This document shows, one piece after another, positions 36,316 to 49,963 of a DNA stretch of 64,000 nt (its first letter is position 1; every line of letters begins with the position of its first letter). Source of the DNA: Paraescarpia echinospica (Eukaryota > Annelida > Polychaeta > Sabellida > Siboglinidae); the NCBI GenBank assembly GCA_020002185.1, contig CM034541.1, forward strand, positions 49,363,313 through 49,427,312. The letters run 5' to 3'. Made by a program: the position numbers and the translations under genes. The notes beneath the pieces were generated by a model. That model did no database searches, was not told the DNA's origin, and saw only the letters and a list, made by a program, of their open reading frames with translations.

Positions 36316-36501
36316 TACCGTTGAACCTCGCTTTACGGTCACCTCGGCAATACGGCCACCTCGTAATTAAGAACAACCAGGTGTACCCGAAATAATTTCC
36401 GTAACAGTAAAGCATTGGAAAAATAATATCGCTAATAAGGTCACCTCGCCATTCAGGTCACCTTTGCCCAGAGGGTGACCTTTAAATGAGGGTCCACTGT
36501 A
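36316..36501. mobile_element. pogo/Tigger-like MITE, left-arm copy
   Basis: The element is bounded by TA on both sides. The ends read CCGTTGAACCTCGCTTTACG and, in complement, CAGTGGACCCTCATTTAAAG; inside are GGTCACCTCG-type repeats pointing both ways. The CAGTGGA.CCTC terminus with TA target resembles Tc1/mariner-superfamily pogo/Tigger MITEs. Mirror copy at 60459-60679, a third at 54090-54283. Confidence 0.7.
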
Positions 36502-36539
36502 CACATATGATGTCTTGAATAAATTAATAGGTGGCTTAC

Positions 36540-36849
36540 CAAACACGATGAGTTCGGCGCGTGCGAACACGTTGGCATCTCGCCTGTAGCTACACATGTA
36601 CGTGCCGCCGTCCCACAGAAGCACAGAGTTGATGGTCAGTTCAAAGTTTCCCTCTGGCACATTGTTCAAGCTGTATTTAGTTCCAGAGTTGAGGCGAACT
36701 ATGTGAACCAAAGGTGATCTCCCCTCCGTTCTCTCGAGATTTTATTAATTCAAACCATTGGAGAAACTTTCCACCACACGCGAAAGAAACCGCATCTCCA
36801 ACCTTATTAGCAGCATTGCTTGGTCTCTTGGTCAGATCACCCGTCGCCC
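36540..36849 (-). pseudogene. Ig V-type exon, left copy, 5-base deletion
   Basis: Acceptor TGATATTACAG and donor GTAAGC bound 310 bp. It reads ATGDLTKRPSNAANKVGDAV, then SFACGGKFLQWFELI, and after a frameshift YSLNNVPEGNFELTINS and DGGTYMCSYRRDANVFARA. It is the inverted copy of the intact exon at 60106-60420, but five bases (TGCAA) are missing near 36688, which breaks the frame and removes an N-A-T glycosylation site. It lies upstream of the minus-strand Ig and EGF exons and could once have been their first Ig domain. As it stands it cannot be translated through. Confidence 0.75.
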
Positions 36850-37611
36850 CTGTAATATCATGCATATTTACCATGAACTTGTTAATGCTCTATGTACAAT
36901 TTTTATATTCGAAATAATCTGTTGCATCTGTTAAACAAAACAGTAAATATTATTCCATGCCAAATGCCATGCGAAATTCCCCCAATCAATCAAATAATGT
37001 TTGTGATTTATAATATTGATATATTGCGCCAAGCCTCACGGTTCTTCACGGTTTCGTCAATGACTGTTCTCTTGACTCAACGTATAAGGGCCCTCCCCAA
37101 GTGGGTCTGTATTGGGAAATGTGTACAAATATTGTCTTGTTTCTTCAATATTTCTCAACACGGCGTATGTCTGTTTTGGGAAATGTGTACAAATATTGCC
37201 TTGTTTCTTCAATATTTCTCAACACGGCGTATGCTATATATTAGGCGCGCACATATTTAAAGGATTTAAAAGGAGGATGTATGTTCCAAGTTTTTCATTA
37301 ATTAATTAATATGATGTTCATAACACTATACTAACTATGTTAAAGGTATGCTGCTGTCAAATTGTGTTTAGTAAGCCCTTTACAACGGTCGCAATTTGAA
37401 GATATGACCACGGGAGCATGTTTAAATAGTAAATAAAACACAGTACCAAAACAAAGTTGCTTGGAAATAGGCCATGTTGGGCTGAGTTAACTGCTATGCC
37501 CTTCGATGTACATTTCCCCACGTTCAACACAGCAGACTTCCTGTTACAAATTACTACGCCCGCTAATACCGGATAGACAAAGAGATTGGCTCCCTTTTAT
37601 ATTGCATAGGT
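36850..37611. other. Non-coding, shared between arms
   Basis: Matches 59412-60105 inverted. A 64-bp segment (TTGGGAAATGTGTACAAATA then TTGTTTCTTCAATATTTCTC) is tandemly doubled at 37112-37240 in this arm only. Confidence 0.6.
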
Positions 37612-37660
37612 CAGCGGTTCTTAACCTTTTTTGCTGCGACCCAAATTCTAGTCGCGTGAT
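37612..37660. mobile_element. hAT-like terminus
   Basis: CAGCGGTTCTTAACC followed by GCTGCGACCC resembles the CAG.GGTTCT.AACC...GCGACCC termini of hAT MITEs. The mirror copy is at 59363-59411. The interior right after GTCGCG is about 260-300 bp shorter than in the right arm. Confidence 0.5.
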
Positions 37661-39367
37661 TTATTTGGGATAATCTCACGGCCTACCGTTTTAGTTCTAA
37701 CATCTTCCTTCAGACCGATACGGCAAGGTTTAAAAAGTAATTACCTAATTTTCAATCGAACTATTCAGCCTAACCAACATTTCAGATGTCTCATGATAAG
37801 TAAATATATCCTATATTTGAAAAACCTTCCGGCCGTAGAGCGTTTCCCATGCCACTCCTCACGACTGCAGCACGAGGCTCTAGATTCTCTTCTACCGCCA
37901 GTAGATCAAGGATTGCAGACGCAGTCCGGAAGGTCGTAAGATCTCCATTGAGAAGTATTCAATTACCTTACTTCCTATCAGTGCTAGTAAAGAAGGTAAC
38001 AATCAGATAGTTAGGTGTTAAGTTAGTTAAGATGGCATTAAATTGCTGCGTAATTTATTCAGTATATTTCAATAACACAAGATTGTAAATGTATGCAATA
38101 ATCACATGGAATCAATTGCTCGTTTCGCGAACATCAGATACCGTGGGCAACCACAGAACCGGGACAAAAGGAAAATTCGGTCAGTTACAGGAGACTCTTG
38201 GCGACCCACTCAAAATGGCCTCACGACCCAGGGGATAAAAACCGCTGGCATAGGCGATCATGCAATCATATCGTTGCCCACTTACCATGCAACGCAAAAC
38301 ACAAGACCGTGGTGACTTCTAAAATCATAATAATGGATGCCAGGCATTTTATTCCGTGCAGGAACTTCTTGAAATACCCATAAGACGCCGGTACAGTCTT
38401 ATGCACTCTCCAAGGAGAGGTTCACTTCCGGTCGCGTTAAGAGTGTATATGCCACGGGTGAGGTAATCATCTCGCTTTTTGTACAAGATCGTAACGCTTT
38501 TGCAAACAAAAATATGTCCATAGCAAGGCATCAGTTATCTGTTAGGGATTCACAAATCATGTGACTGCAAGATTTCGATCGCCAAAACATATCTACAGGG
38601 TTTGTTTTATATTAAAATTAGGCGATGATTTTCAGGAAATCGTTATATATACGGGTAACTATACGGCGCTGTGAGTGCTTCGGCCAGTCAAATTAAAAAC
38701 AAACATAATATAACAAATATAGCGGCGTCCTGCGTTTCCGAAAGCTTTCCAAAAAGATATAAATACAATAAATTACGTTCAGAGGAACGTCATCAACGTG
38801 ACAACATCCCTGACAACGATATCGCCATATTTGTTTGTGGGAACGCGTTCCATGTAGACCAACATCTTAAAATACTGTTCAAGGAATATGTGAACATAAA
38901 ATGTCCCTTCGTTGTATAACGACCAGGCTATTAAGCACGAGTGGCTAAGTCGGTATCTCCATTCGACCAACACAAAATAAGTATTAGATCTAATGCAAGA
39001 CGGTTTACTCTTCATGAAAATATTCAATAAGAATCGAACAAAAGACGACTATAATATATCATCCAGAACAAAATTAATCTTGTGTTATCTTCAAATTGGT
39101 TGACAGAAACAAGAACACGATTGACCGACGAACATATGTTTCGGCAACTCGGTACTTCGTGCAGCAGCGCCGTGACTGGGGAACGAGTTGCCGGCGGACA
39201 TTCGTGCATCATTATTTACTTGGCCTGCTGCAATCTAACGTACATCTACTGGGAAATTAGAATACGTAAAAGTGTCTGTAGCTGCGTACTCATTGATACA
39301 GTTGACTGAACAATAATAACTATTTATGTATGAACGCACATCACACACTCACGCACGCACGCACGCA

Positions 39368-39402
<35 letters not shown>

Positions 39403-39640
39403 CGCTTACACATCACGCACGTAACGCACGAGTGCTCGCGAGCACACACACGCGCATTGGCTTGGAGATATAATGTTCCAAAATATACTTATACTAGCTG
39501 AAGCGCTTACTTGCAAAGATAAGTCTTGCTCCGGAACGTGACTGTTATTATTGGATTTTATAATCACATAATTGATATCTCAGGTCTTTAGAACATAATG
39601 TCACAGTGAGTAACATCTGCTAAACGAGCTGCATATGAAC
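37661..39640. other. Shared non-coding block with mirrored open frames
   Basis: Matches 57190-59360 inverted. Frames at 38671-38919 and 39082-39309 stay open in both arms, but so do frames on the opposite strand, amino-acid changes between the arms are frequent and no ATG or family supports a gene. A (GCAC)n/(CA)n microsatellite is at 39350-39400. Confidence 0.5.
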
Positions 39641-41040
39641 TAAGCGAGCAGTAGAACCACCGAACAGACCGATTTAAATGCCCCCCCTTCACACACCCAG
39701 TTGTTACATCATTGGAAAGCATCTCCCCATCACAATAAGACCTGTCGTATAGTTGCCAAGTGGTGCAGTAAGCGTGAATTCAAGGTCAAACAACGTCACC
39801 ATCAAACGATCAATTTTAGAAATTGGGCGCTTCCGAAAACCTCTTAATATTACAATGGCTATCTAGCTACTTTATTTAAATAGAAAATGGTCATGTCATA
39901 GATTCTTGGAACGCGTATTGTCTCACCTTTAAGACGGTGTGCGATATGATGCTGTATACAGGATTGATAAGAGTGACGACTAGGTCAAACAAGGTCACCT
40001 ATAAAATGACGAATATTCGAAAGTTTACAATGCCGCGAACATCATAAAGTTACACCGACTGTGTTTCTACTTCACAACTACGGACATGTCATACACTGTA
40101 TGAAAGGACAATTACTCCCCGTCAAAATGTTGTGTGACATGGTGCAGTGAGATGAAACAGTTTCTGTGGAGCAGTGCTCAAACAGGGTCACCGTCAATTG
40201 ATGAATGTTAGAAATTGCGCCAGATCACAAGCTTTACCAAATCTTAATGGCTGTGGAGCTACGTTACCTACTTACTGATGTCCATTTCATATACCTTTGG
40301 GAAGCTTACTGTCTTCCCGTTACAATGAGGTATACTTTACAGCTATTAAATGGAGCATTATGTGTGTAGTGAATGTCAAACAAGGTCACGAGAAATTATG
40401 CTTTCCAGTGGTATATGACATGGCCATGAATATGTAGGTGACGTAGATATACGCAACCAATGAAATTGTTTAACGTTTGCGGAATAGCGCAATTTCTAAC
40501 ATTCATCAATTGACGGTGACCCTGTTTGAAGTTGCTTCACCTCACAGCGCCATGTCAAACCGCATTTTAACGGGGAGAAATTGTCCTTTCAAACAGTATA
40601 TGACTTGTCCGTAGTAGTGAAATATAAACACAGTCAGTGTAACTTTATGATGTTCGCGGCATTGTAACCTTTCGAATATTCGTCATTTGATGGGTGACCT
40701 TGTTTGACCTTGTCGTCACTCTTATCATTCCTGGATACAGCACCATATCGTATACTGCCTTAAAGGTGCGACAATACGCTTTCCAGAAATATATGACATT
40801 TTCTGGTTAAATAAAATAGCTAGATAGCCATTGTAATTTAAAGTTTTCAGAAGCGCCCAATTTCTAAAATTGATCGTTTGATGGTGACCTTGTTTGACAT
40901 CGGATTCACGCTTGCCGCTTGGCAACTCTACGACAGGCCGGGGAGATGTAGGGCTTTCCAATAATATAACATTTGGGTGTGTGTAGGGGGACATTTAAAC
41001 TCCTAAAATAAAGCACTTTTGGGGATTTGCCGCTCGCCTA
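39641..41040. mobile_element. 1.4-kb fold-back transposable element
   Basis: It starts TAAGCGAGCAGTAGAACC and ends, in complement, TAGGCGAGCGGCAAATCC, giving imperfect terminal inverted repeats. The whole element is a palindrome: about 660-bp arms (39641-40345 and 40395-41040) match in inverted order. Each arm holds about three diverged units of roughly 210 bp with a GGTCAAACAAGGTCACC block and a following TGATCAATTTTAGAAATT-like block. The right arm of the giant duplication lacks it: 57175-57195 reads straight through. AAC on both sides is a candidate 3-bp target duplication. No coding capacity. Confidence 0.8.
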
Positions 41041-42129
41041 AACATGCAGGAAACGCACAAGGAAACCAGAAAGTGCAGTAATTTCTTACGCAACAGCAAA
41101 ATGGTATGTCCTTTGATTTAATGAAGCAAATTCGTCTTCGATTCAGATATAATAATAATAATTGTAATAATATTACACTTTTATATCGCCCATATCCACA
41201 CGAATCTGTGCTCAGAGGCGCAACGTACATTAATTATAAGGCAAAATCGTGAATGTGGGCACACGCAAGAGTCATCATTAGAGCACGGGACATATAGGGT
41301 GGGAATGTGGTTTCGAACAAATTGCCTTTTGTGAAACTTAACAAACTCACCTTACGAAAAGAATCCCTTTTCCAAAATATTTTAATAAATAAAATCACAA
41401 ATCGTTTTCAAAAGGAAATATCTAACATAATATATACATGAAACATTTCACTGCCCCGCAGCTTTGATGACATCTCAGATAGAGGCAATTGCGAAACTGT
41501 GCGCGCAAGCCCTGTCGTGACATTTCCAGTCACCTACAGAACAGTAGTCTAGGTAGTGGAGATATCGCAACTACCAATGTCACGCATTCAGATAGTGTGA
41601 ATATATCCATTTTATATATTGAATCAATTGTCCAGGAATTGGATGGCAGGAAGACACGTGGATTACATAACATACGCTGACCACTTAAAGCACTGCAGTA
41701 GGTACGGTAGGTGACGTGTTCGTATATGTAAGCCTACGTGACTGTCCGTATATATGGATTATTTACTAACTGACCCGATGCTATCACTTGCATCCGTTTT
41801 GGTAATCAAAGAAAAATGTGATAAAATAAATAGTACCGACAATCATATGCCTACGGCATTAATAGGAACTGTACGTAAAATTATAGAAACAATTATTTTA
41901 CTTATACTGTATGATGAAAATCAATATTAACTAGCAGTAATCAATTTGGATTCAAGCGTAAGCGCGGTATTGACATGTGTATGTATGACGCCGTTGAGGA
42001 AATTATTGATCAATATAGATGTTTAACTGGTATCATATGTAGGTGCTTCTTTTATGTGTCAAGAGGTTTCGAGAGAATAAGTCGCACCATGCGAATGAAT
42101 CCGAGAAACTCATGGTGAATCGCCTGTTT
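41041..42129. other. Non-coding, shared between arms
   Basis: Matches 56286-57180 inverted. Nothing coding; AATAATAATAATTGTAATAA tract near 41150. Confidence 0.5.
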
Positions 42130-44430
42130 AATAATAATAATAATACGTTTTATTTTCCAACATAACGATAATATATATATATATATATACAATGTTTGTG
42201 GCACATAAATACGTATTGTGTTAGAAAAAGGGGTATACTGAATAAAGTTCTTATAGTTGTATACCTCTGAACAAGTTTCTTAAATATTACATAGTATACA
42301 ATTTAGTTTGTGACAGTACAGCATAATCTTCATATCTATTTTTGATATGGAATATAGCACGGATACCCGGTAAGTGAAGACAAGCACTGGCATTATTAGT
42401 GTATAAATTAATATTAAGCATTCAAATACAGTACATTATAATACAATCATACATTCATCAGGACATTTCCCTAGCCATTTGTCTAGGACGAAAATGCATA
42501 TGTAAGTTTAGTGCGCAATTTGTTGAAAGTTTTTATCATAAATATCTTTTGAACATTTCAGTTTTTAATTTGTTAACGCATGCATAAAAGGGTTGGCATC
42601 GTTGTTGTACGGGCTGGTAGTGAATTCCAGCACTTTACACCATAAATTGATAAGCATCATGATTTAATATTTGTTCGGATACTTTGAAGTATATATTGTC
42701 ATGGGCCTCGAGAAGAACGTAAATTAGTTTGCTTCACAAAGAGGCACTGAACGTTGATTGGTACTGGCATATTATTGTATGTCTTATACATTATTGAACA
42801 CAATTTCACATCTACTAAGTCTTTAATTTAAGTATTCTACACCTATAAAATAATGGGTTTGTGTGATGTAGTCTACCAACACCACATATCAGTCTGACCA
42901 CCTTTTTCTGTACCGCTGTAATACAGTGTACATTAGTAATACATGCATTTCACCAAATTTCACAGCAGTAACACAGTATTGGTAAGAACAGTGAGTAATA
43001 TAGGGTAAATACGTTTGTGGTTCTTAGGACATGACTTGCTCTGTAAATCACACCGTTTATTCTAGACAGGTTTGTCTTGACATCATTTATGTGATCTTTC
43101 CAAGTCAACTTTTCATCAATCAGAACTCCAAGGAATTTGGTCTTACTGACTCTAGTAATTTGGTTATTGTGAATGTTTATATCCATATCACAATTTATTC
43201 TGCGGTTGCCAAAGACTATATACTTTGTTTTTGATACATTCAATGACAATTTGTTCACACTGAACCATGTGTACAGTTTCTCAAGTTCACAGTTGACTAC
43301 ACTTATAAGGCCATGTACATATGTATCTGAATACAAAATATTGGTGTCGTCTGCAAATAGAACAGTTGTGATACATTACAAATATCATTAATATACAGGA
43401 TAAATAGTTTAGGTCCTAGCACTGAACCTTGCGGTACACCGCATGAGACATTTATTAAATCACCTATTTTGACAAGTTGCTTTCTGTCACACAGATATCT
43501 CTTGATCCATTTCTCTGCCACACCACGAACACCATATTAATTGAGTTTTCCGATTAGTACAGCATGGTTTACTGTATCAAAAGTTTTTTTTAAGTCGATG
43601 AAGACACCCAGTGTATATTTCTTTCTATCCAGTGATGCACTAATTTCTTCCACCAACTCAAGCAGTGCATGTGAGGTAGACATTGAGGAACGAACTGTTT
43701 GATAGGACATTGTTTTTATGAATAAATTGTTCTAGTCTTTTATTATAGAGCTTTTTAAGTATTTTGGAGAACTGACACAGTAGAGATATTGGTCTATAGT
43801 TATTGAAATATGCTTTTGAACCTTTTTTAAATATGGAGATAATTGTTGATACTTTCATGCTAGATGAAAAAATTCCACTTTCAAAGGACATGTTAAATAT
43901 TGCTGTCGGTGGTTTAGTAATAGTTCGTTTGGTTTTCTTAACAACATTCATACTTATGCCATTAATATCTGTTGATTTTTTGTTTTTACAGGTTCTGACA
44001 ATGCCAGTGATTTCTTCTTCATTGATTGGGCTCAAGAACATGCTAGCTATATATTTCTGTTCTCGAGATAATCATGAATTGAGGTGCCATTTAATATAGA
44101 TCTATTTTTGCAGCTAATTCTTGACCAACATTTGCGAAGAAGATATTGAACCCATTTGCTATGTCGTTCTTATTAGTACATTTTTACCACCCGTTTCAAA
44201 ACAATCAGGGTAAGAAGATTCACTCCGTTGTTTATTTATTATTGTGTTCAATATATTCCATGTTTCTTTACTGCTTTGTTTTTGGTCTTCTAACAGTTTC
44301 CTGTAGTATGTTTTTTCTGCATTTCTTAGAATTGTGGTTAACTTATTTTTATATTTTTTTGTAACAGTGTTCCTCTTCATTTGATCTACTTTTCAGAAAT
44401 CTTGTATACAATTAGTTTTTCTTGTGGCAA
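42130..44430 (-). mobile_element. LINE (Jockey/CR1-like), 5'-truncated insertion
   Basis: Minus strand: KKYKNKLTTILRNAEKTYYR linker (44380-44159), reverse transcriptase from INEEEITGIVRTCKNKKSTD through [71 protein letters not shown] and KTKFLGVLIDEKLTWKDHIN, to YYSLFLPILCYCCEIW (42950). At least three frameshifts, one just before FADD, make it inactive although the catalytic Asp pair is kept. The 3' end has an (ATT)n tail at 42130-42145. The endonuclease is missing. The right arm has the uninterrupted site near 56270-56286, proving insertion after the duplication or before it in one haplotype. Confidence 0.85.
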
Positions 44431-45386
44431 GCATTTGCCGGATGTGCATGGCTAACTGGCTCGGACAGTAAATTCATTGCATTCAAATAAGACAATGCTT
44501 ACTACATGAGATTACTTGCCATCGGACGTGATTTATGTCACTGTTCAGGTTGATCATCACCATCATCATAATTTTTGTGCAGCCGTAGTGTCCAGCATTT
44601 GAGCGAAGGCCTCAGCATGTCATATCCAGATCTGCCCGTCTTGCGCTATCTTCTGCCATATGGTGCCTTTCCAATACTCGTCAGTCCACCGCCTCGCCGG
44701 TCTTCTCTAAATCGTTTCCCTTCGTAAGGTATCAAGGTGGTGATACATGATGTCCATCGGTTACCTTGTAGCCTACTGATATGCCCTGCCCATGTCCATT
44801 TCTGTCTTCTGATTTGTTTGATCACGTGAATGACATTTGTCTTCTCTCTTACCCAGATGTTTGTTTTTCTCTCCCGACATGTGACATTTAACATACTTTT
44901 TTCCATCTTTGTTTGTGCGGCTGGTAGCTTTTTCTTTGCCCGGTTGGTGAGTGTCCATGTTTCCGCGCCGCATGCCATCACTGGAAGTACGCATGAGTTG
45001 TAGATTTCAAGCAGGTTCCAAAGTTACCCTTGAAGATGTCGCGGTGTTTGGCGAATGCTGTCCAACCGGCCGTGATTCTTCTTTGAATATCCTTGTCTTG
45101 TTTTTTGTTTCTGATGCTGTCTCGCTGTCCCAGGTTCATGTAGTTTTCATCGTTCTCTATCTGCGTGGTGTTGATATGTGTTTGTGTGTCGTTTTCTAAC
45201 ATAACTTTTGTCTTCGAAATGTTCATCTTCAGATCTTATTTTCAATTTTTATCAGCTAGCTCCTGCAGCATTGTTTGTAGTTCGTGCGGTGTAGTAGCGC
45301 ATATGAGTATGTCGTCGGCGAAGCGAAGATGACTGAGATATTCTCCGACTATCCTCAAACCTCTGGTTTCCCAGATCAGTCTTCGG
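44431..45386 (-). pseudogene. RTE-like LINE 3' fragment, left-arm copy
   Basis: Minus strand: LRFADDILICATTPHELQTM (45370-45245), MNISKTKVMLENDTQTHINT (45226-44978), GAETWTLTNRAKKKLPAAQT and WTWAGHISRLQGNRWTS (44981-44646), then an (ATG)n-type tail at 44545-44575. This is the reverse transcriptase thumb and C-terminus of an RTE-like element with the catalytic FADD intact. The 5' part is cut at 45386. The mirror copy is 55352-56165. Confidence 0.75.
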
Positions 45387-45560
45387 CAGTGGTGGCATGT
45401 AACGAAGTACAAATACTTCGTTACAATACTTAAGTGGTTTTTCATGTAATCGGCATGTAACGAAGTACAATTTTAATGAAATACTTTTACATGTAACGAA
45501 GTAGTTTTTATCAAAAGTAACATTACTTTTTATTCGTTACTTTCGTGTACTTCGCGAAAT
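45387..45560. mobile_element. hAT-like terminus with GTAACGAAGTA repeats
   Basis: Begins CAGTGGTGGCATGTAACGAA and continues with five or more direct and inverted copies of GTAACGAAGTA. This resembles the CAGTGGTG..AAGTAAC.AAGTA ends of hAT MITEs. Its first base is exactly where homology to the right arm stops. The opposite end was not found. Confidence 0.5.
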
Positions 45561-45971
45561 ATTGTTGTCACAATATTTCCGTGTCTAGTCGCCAGGGGAT
45601 CCTACCGCCGATTCACCGGCCAGGTCGTAATCGTATTTGCATACAAACCTTGCTTTGACTTAGCGCGTCAACGCTGACCTCTATAAATAAGAGATAACCG
45701 AGCGGAAAGTCGTTTAGATTGATTTTTGTGTTATGGATGTTACTATTATATTGCTTGTTACTACTATATTGCGTCTTAGTGCACTTTTAATGTTCAAAGA
45801 GCGACCCGGTTTCCATCAACATACGCTGCTATATCGCTCACTGCGGTAATGCACGGCCGCAGCGGCGCAGACTGGCGCAAACCGGACCGTTTTCTTGGCC
45901 ACACAAGTTCGCTAAGACGCATTTAGGCAAAAATGTAGTTCTATCGACGACATTGAGGTGGGCCGGATTAC
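45561..45971. other. No gene recognised
   Basis: Non-coding, GC-moderate. Confidence 0.4.
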
Positions 45972-46808
45972 AGCACTTTGATCGGTCATCAGGACTGGGT
46001 TTTGCGCCACATAAGTTATAATCTATTTCTGTCATGAAAAATAAACCAGATGATCAAAATGATTTGCCAGTAGGGTAATTCCAACTCACTCGTTTCTAGT
46101 TCAGATAGGTGCACATAATCTTCTTGTGGAAAGACCGGTTTTGATTTTGTCGAGAAATACTCTTTTGTGTCAAATAATATTTGTGTTTGAATGGATCAAA
46201 ACGAGCATCTCCCTCGAACCTTGCGGGGGAGACGGTGCGCTTTGCTTTGATGCTAACCCTGTCATCCGGTATATTAGATAAACGACTGTCTGTATGGTAC
46301 GTATCATGGTCTACTCGCTGGGTCATGTTTCCGTAAAATCACGGACTGCTATTGGTATAGGAGCAAAGAACCAAAGGCGTTCGGTCAATAGCATATGCGT
46401 TTGCCGTTTGTGCATGGTTAATCACTAAAGCCTTGTTTTCATGGGTCAATATAAATATCCTATTTTTGAAACGCGTTTATCTCGATATCACTAGGTTCGC
46501 CATTCAGGAGTGGTTCACTGGGCCCCATTGAAAACATTGCGCCAGATGCATCCACTGATCTCTATAAATAATAATTTTATAAATATTATTTATAGAACTC
46601 GGCGTATGAATCCACTTGGCGTCGTGCCGCGTGCAACTGCGGTGCCATGCGACGTCTGTGGCAGGCGATATCAAACAACCTTGATCTTCCGGCATTGTGA
46701 CAGCACTGTCACGTCGGATGCCGTGTCGTGGCGATGGTATCACCTCGCGTAGTCGCCCCGTGATTCGTGTCATGTTGGCTTTCATATCATTTATGAATGC
46801 GTTATTAC
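45972..46808 (+). repeat. Direct duplication, copy 1
   Basis: Matches 50772-51658 in the same orientation, offset 4,800 at its start. Shared landmarks are GCGCCACATAAGTTATA, CAAAATGATTTGCCAGTAG, CTATTGGTATAGGA and CGTGCCGCGTGCAACTGCGG. Both copies contain an AT-rich hairpin (CTATAAATAATA and its complement, 46562-46596). Confidence 0.75.
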
Positions 46809-48203
<1,395 letters not shown>

Positions 48204-48315
48204 ATTAAATCAAGCACAGTATACATATTATAAAACACAATGAAACTGTTATGGTAATTATTATTGTCACTTAATCAAATCCGCATTATTACTTGACGAT
48301 TTTTAAGTTGACATG
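48204..48315 (+). repeat. Direct duplication, copy 1, distal part
   Basis: ATTAAATCAAGCACAGT through TAATCAAATCCGCATT and TTTTTAAGTTG matches 51819-51930. Confidence 0.65.
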
Positions 48316-49234
48316 TGGAAATCCAATACATTCGTCATTATGACACCGATATTCAAACAATGACTCGTGTTGATTATTACATCGCATCATTGCGTGAAAC
48401 TTATCAAACTTATCAATATGACAATTACGAAATTCTGGAAGATTCAAACTGTCGACAAAACAAACAAAAAACACTCTCTCTTTAGTTACAACTTTGTCTT
48501 TTCATACTTTTGTTTCCTTACATATGTACCGCTTTAACTTATACTTTGAGGCAAATGCAATAAAAACATATAATCGTATTCGCATGCTGGTTTGAAATGT
48601 TGCGGAATTCTTATTTCAAGAGGAAATCCTTTTTATACACGAGAGAGATACTAAGTTGGAAACAATGACATTTCCACGATGTTGTGTAAGTCTAGATTCA
48701 AACTACAAAACTGATGTCCTAAGTGGGACAAAGCAAGAAATAACTGTTGTCGTAGCGTATTTAAACGAAGAATGATGAATGTTACATGAAACAAAACAAA
48801 GGCGTTTCCAACTTCTTCATTCCCTAGTTCCCTTGCTGGCTCGGTTCAAACCACGTGATCTGTTGCGCTCTTTTCATGAGAGTTCTCAGCCTATCACGAC
48901 CCTGTACCATTCTCTTCCAGTCTCTTGTCTTCTCTTCTGCTGTTTCCAGATATAATCTTAATACTAACTGTCCATCTTAATGTTGTTCTTCTCCTTCTCC
49001 TTCTGCACCACCCTCTAGGCAAACCTAACAGGTGTTACACGTTATACACTACTTTGTCGACTAATGTGGTTGTTTATCTGCACGACGAACTGTTAATGTT
49101 AATGTTACCGATATTGCTAGACGTCAGATAATATGAAAACTGATAACGTTGCAATCCACGTTAACTACTCACTAATTGCAAACACATGCACAACCGAATG
49201 CGGTGTTTCGTGAGGACAAAAGCAAAGTAATGTC
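48316..49234. other. No gene recognised
   Basis: AT-rich non-coding DNA before the palindrome. Confidence 0.45.
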
Positions 49235-49884
49235 TTCGAAATTATTAACTGTCTAATGAAGTTAGTAACTAGCATTGTTCACACAGTTGAAGATTTAATG
49301 TTGTATTCACAAACTATTAAATCCTATTTCATTCTATTAATTTTCTCAACACTGTGTCGAAAAACATGTTTTGCAATGTAAGAAAGTAAAGGTAAATTCT
49401 TACATAGCAGTAGAATTAGTAAAAGCGCTTCACATTAGCATTATTATTATTGCCATGTTAGTACGGATTTGCTTGGTATGTAATAATCGTGATAATTTAT
49501 CTCTATATTCATCGTAAGCATAAATTTAAATAACAAATATATATATATATATACATATATATATGTATATATATATATATATTTGTTATTTAAATTTATG
49601 CTTACGATGAATATAGAGATAAATTATCACGATTATTACATACCAAGCAAATCCGTACTAACATGGCAATAATAATAATGCTAATGTGAAGCGCTTTTAC
49701 TAATTCTACTGCTATGTAAGAATTTACCTTTACTTTCTTACATTGCAAAACATGTTTTTCGACACAGTGTTGAGAAAATTAATAGAATGAAATAGGATTT
49801 AATAGTTTGTGAATACAACATTAAATCTTCAACTGTGTGAACAATGCTAGTTACTAACTTCATTAGACAGTTAATAATTTCGAA
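49235..49884. repeat. Perfect 650-bp palindrome with TA centre
   Basis: The sequence from TTCGAAATTATTAACTG to the centre at about 49559 is repeated as its reverse complement to CAGTTAATAATTTCGAA at 49884. I found no mismatch in the arms that I compared. The centre is ATATATACATATATATATGT-like TA repeat. No loop. Confidence 0.85.
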
Positions 49885-49931
49885 ATAAGAACGATTTTGG
49901 CGGCGTAGAATATGTATATATATATATATAT

Positions 49932-49963
<32 letters not shown>

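Larger units (their letters stand above)
31945..45386 (+). repeat. Left arm of giant inverted duplication
   Basis: The arm matches the reverse complement of 55352-63475 in order: DIRS-like element, GA-rich DIRS gag part, MITE, Ig exon, hAT-like terminus, shared non-coding block, RTE fragment. Divergence is modest (of the order of one base in ten by eye) with many indels. Left-only segments are a fold-back element (39641-41040), a LINE (42130-44430), a CA microsatellite with about 300 bp at 35255-35640, and a 64-bp tandem duplication near 37112. The inner end coincides with a hAT-like terminus at 45387. Confidence 0.85.

Noticed and set aside
38671..39309. Open frames conserved in both arms as real genes
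   Set aside because: Both strands are open in both arms, start codons are absent or inconsistent, and amino-acid changes are as frequent as expected from the DNA divergence.
45242..45470. Two different frames over the same RTE segment
   Set aside because: Only the frame with LRFADDILIC is the reverse transcriptase; the other is its shadow.
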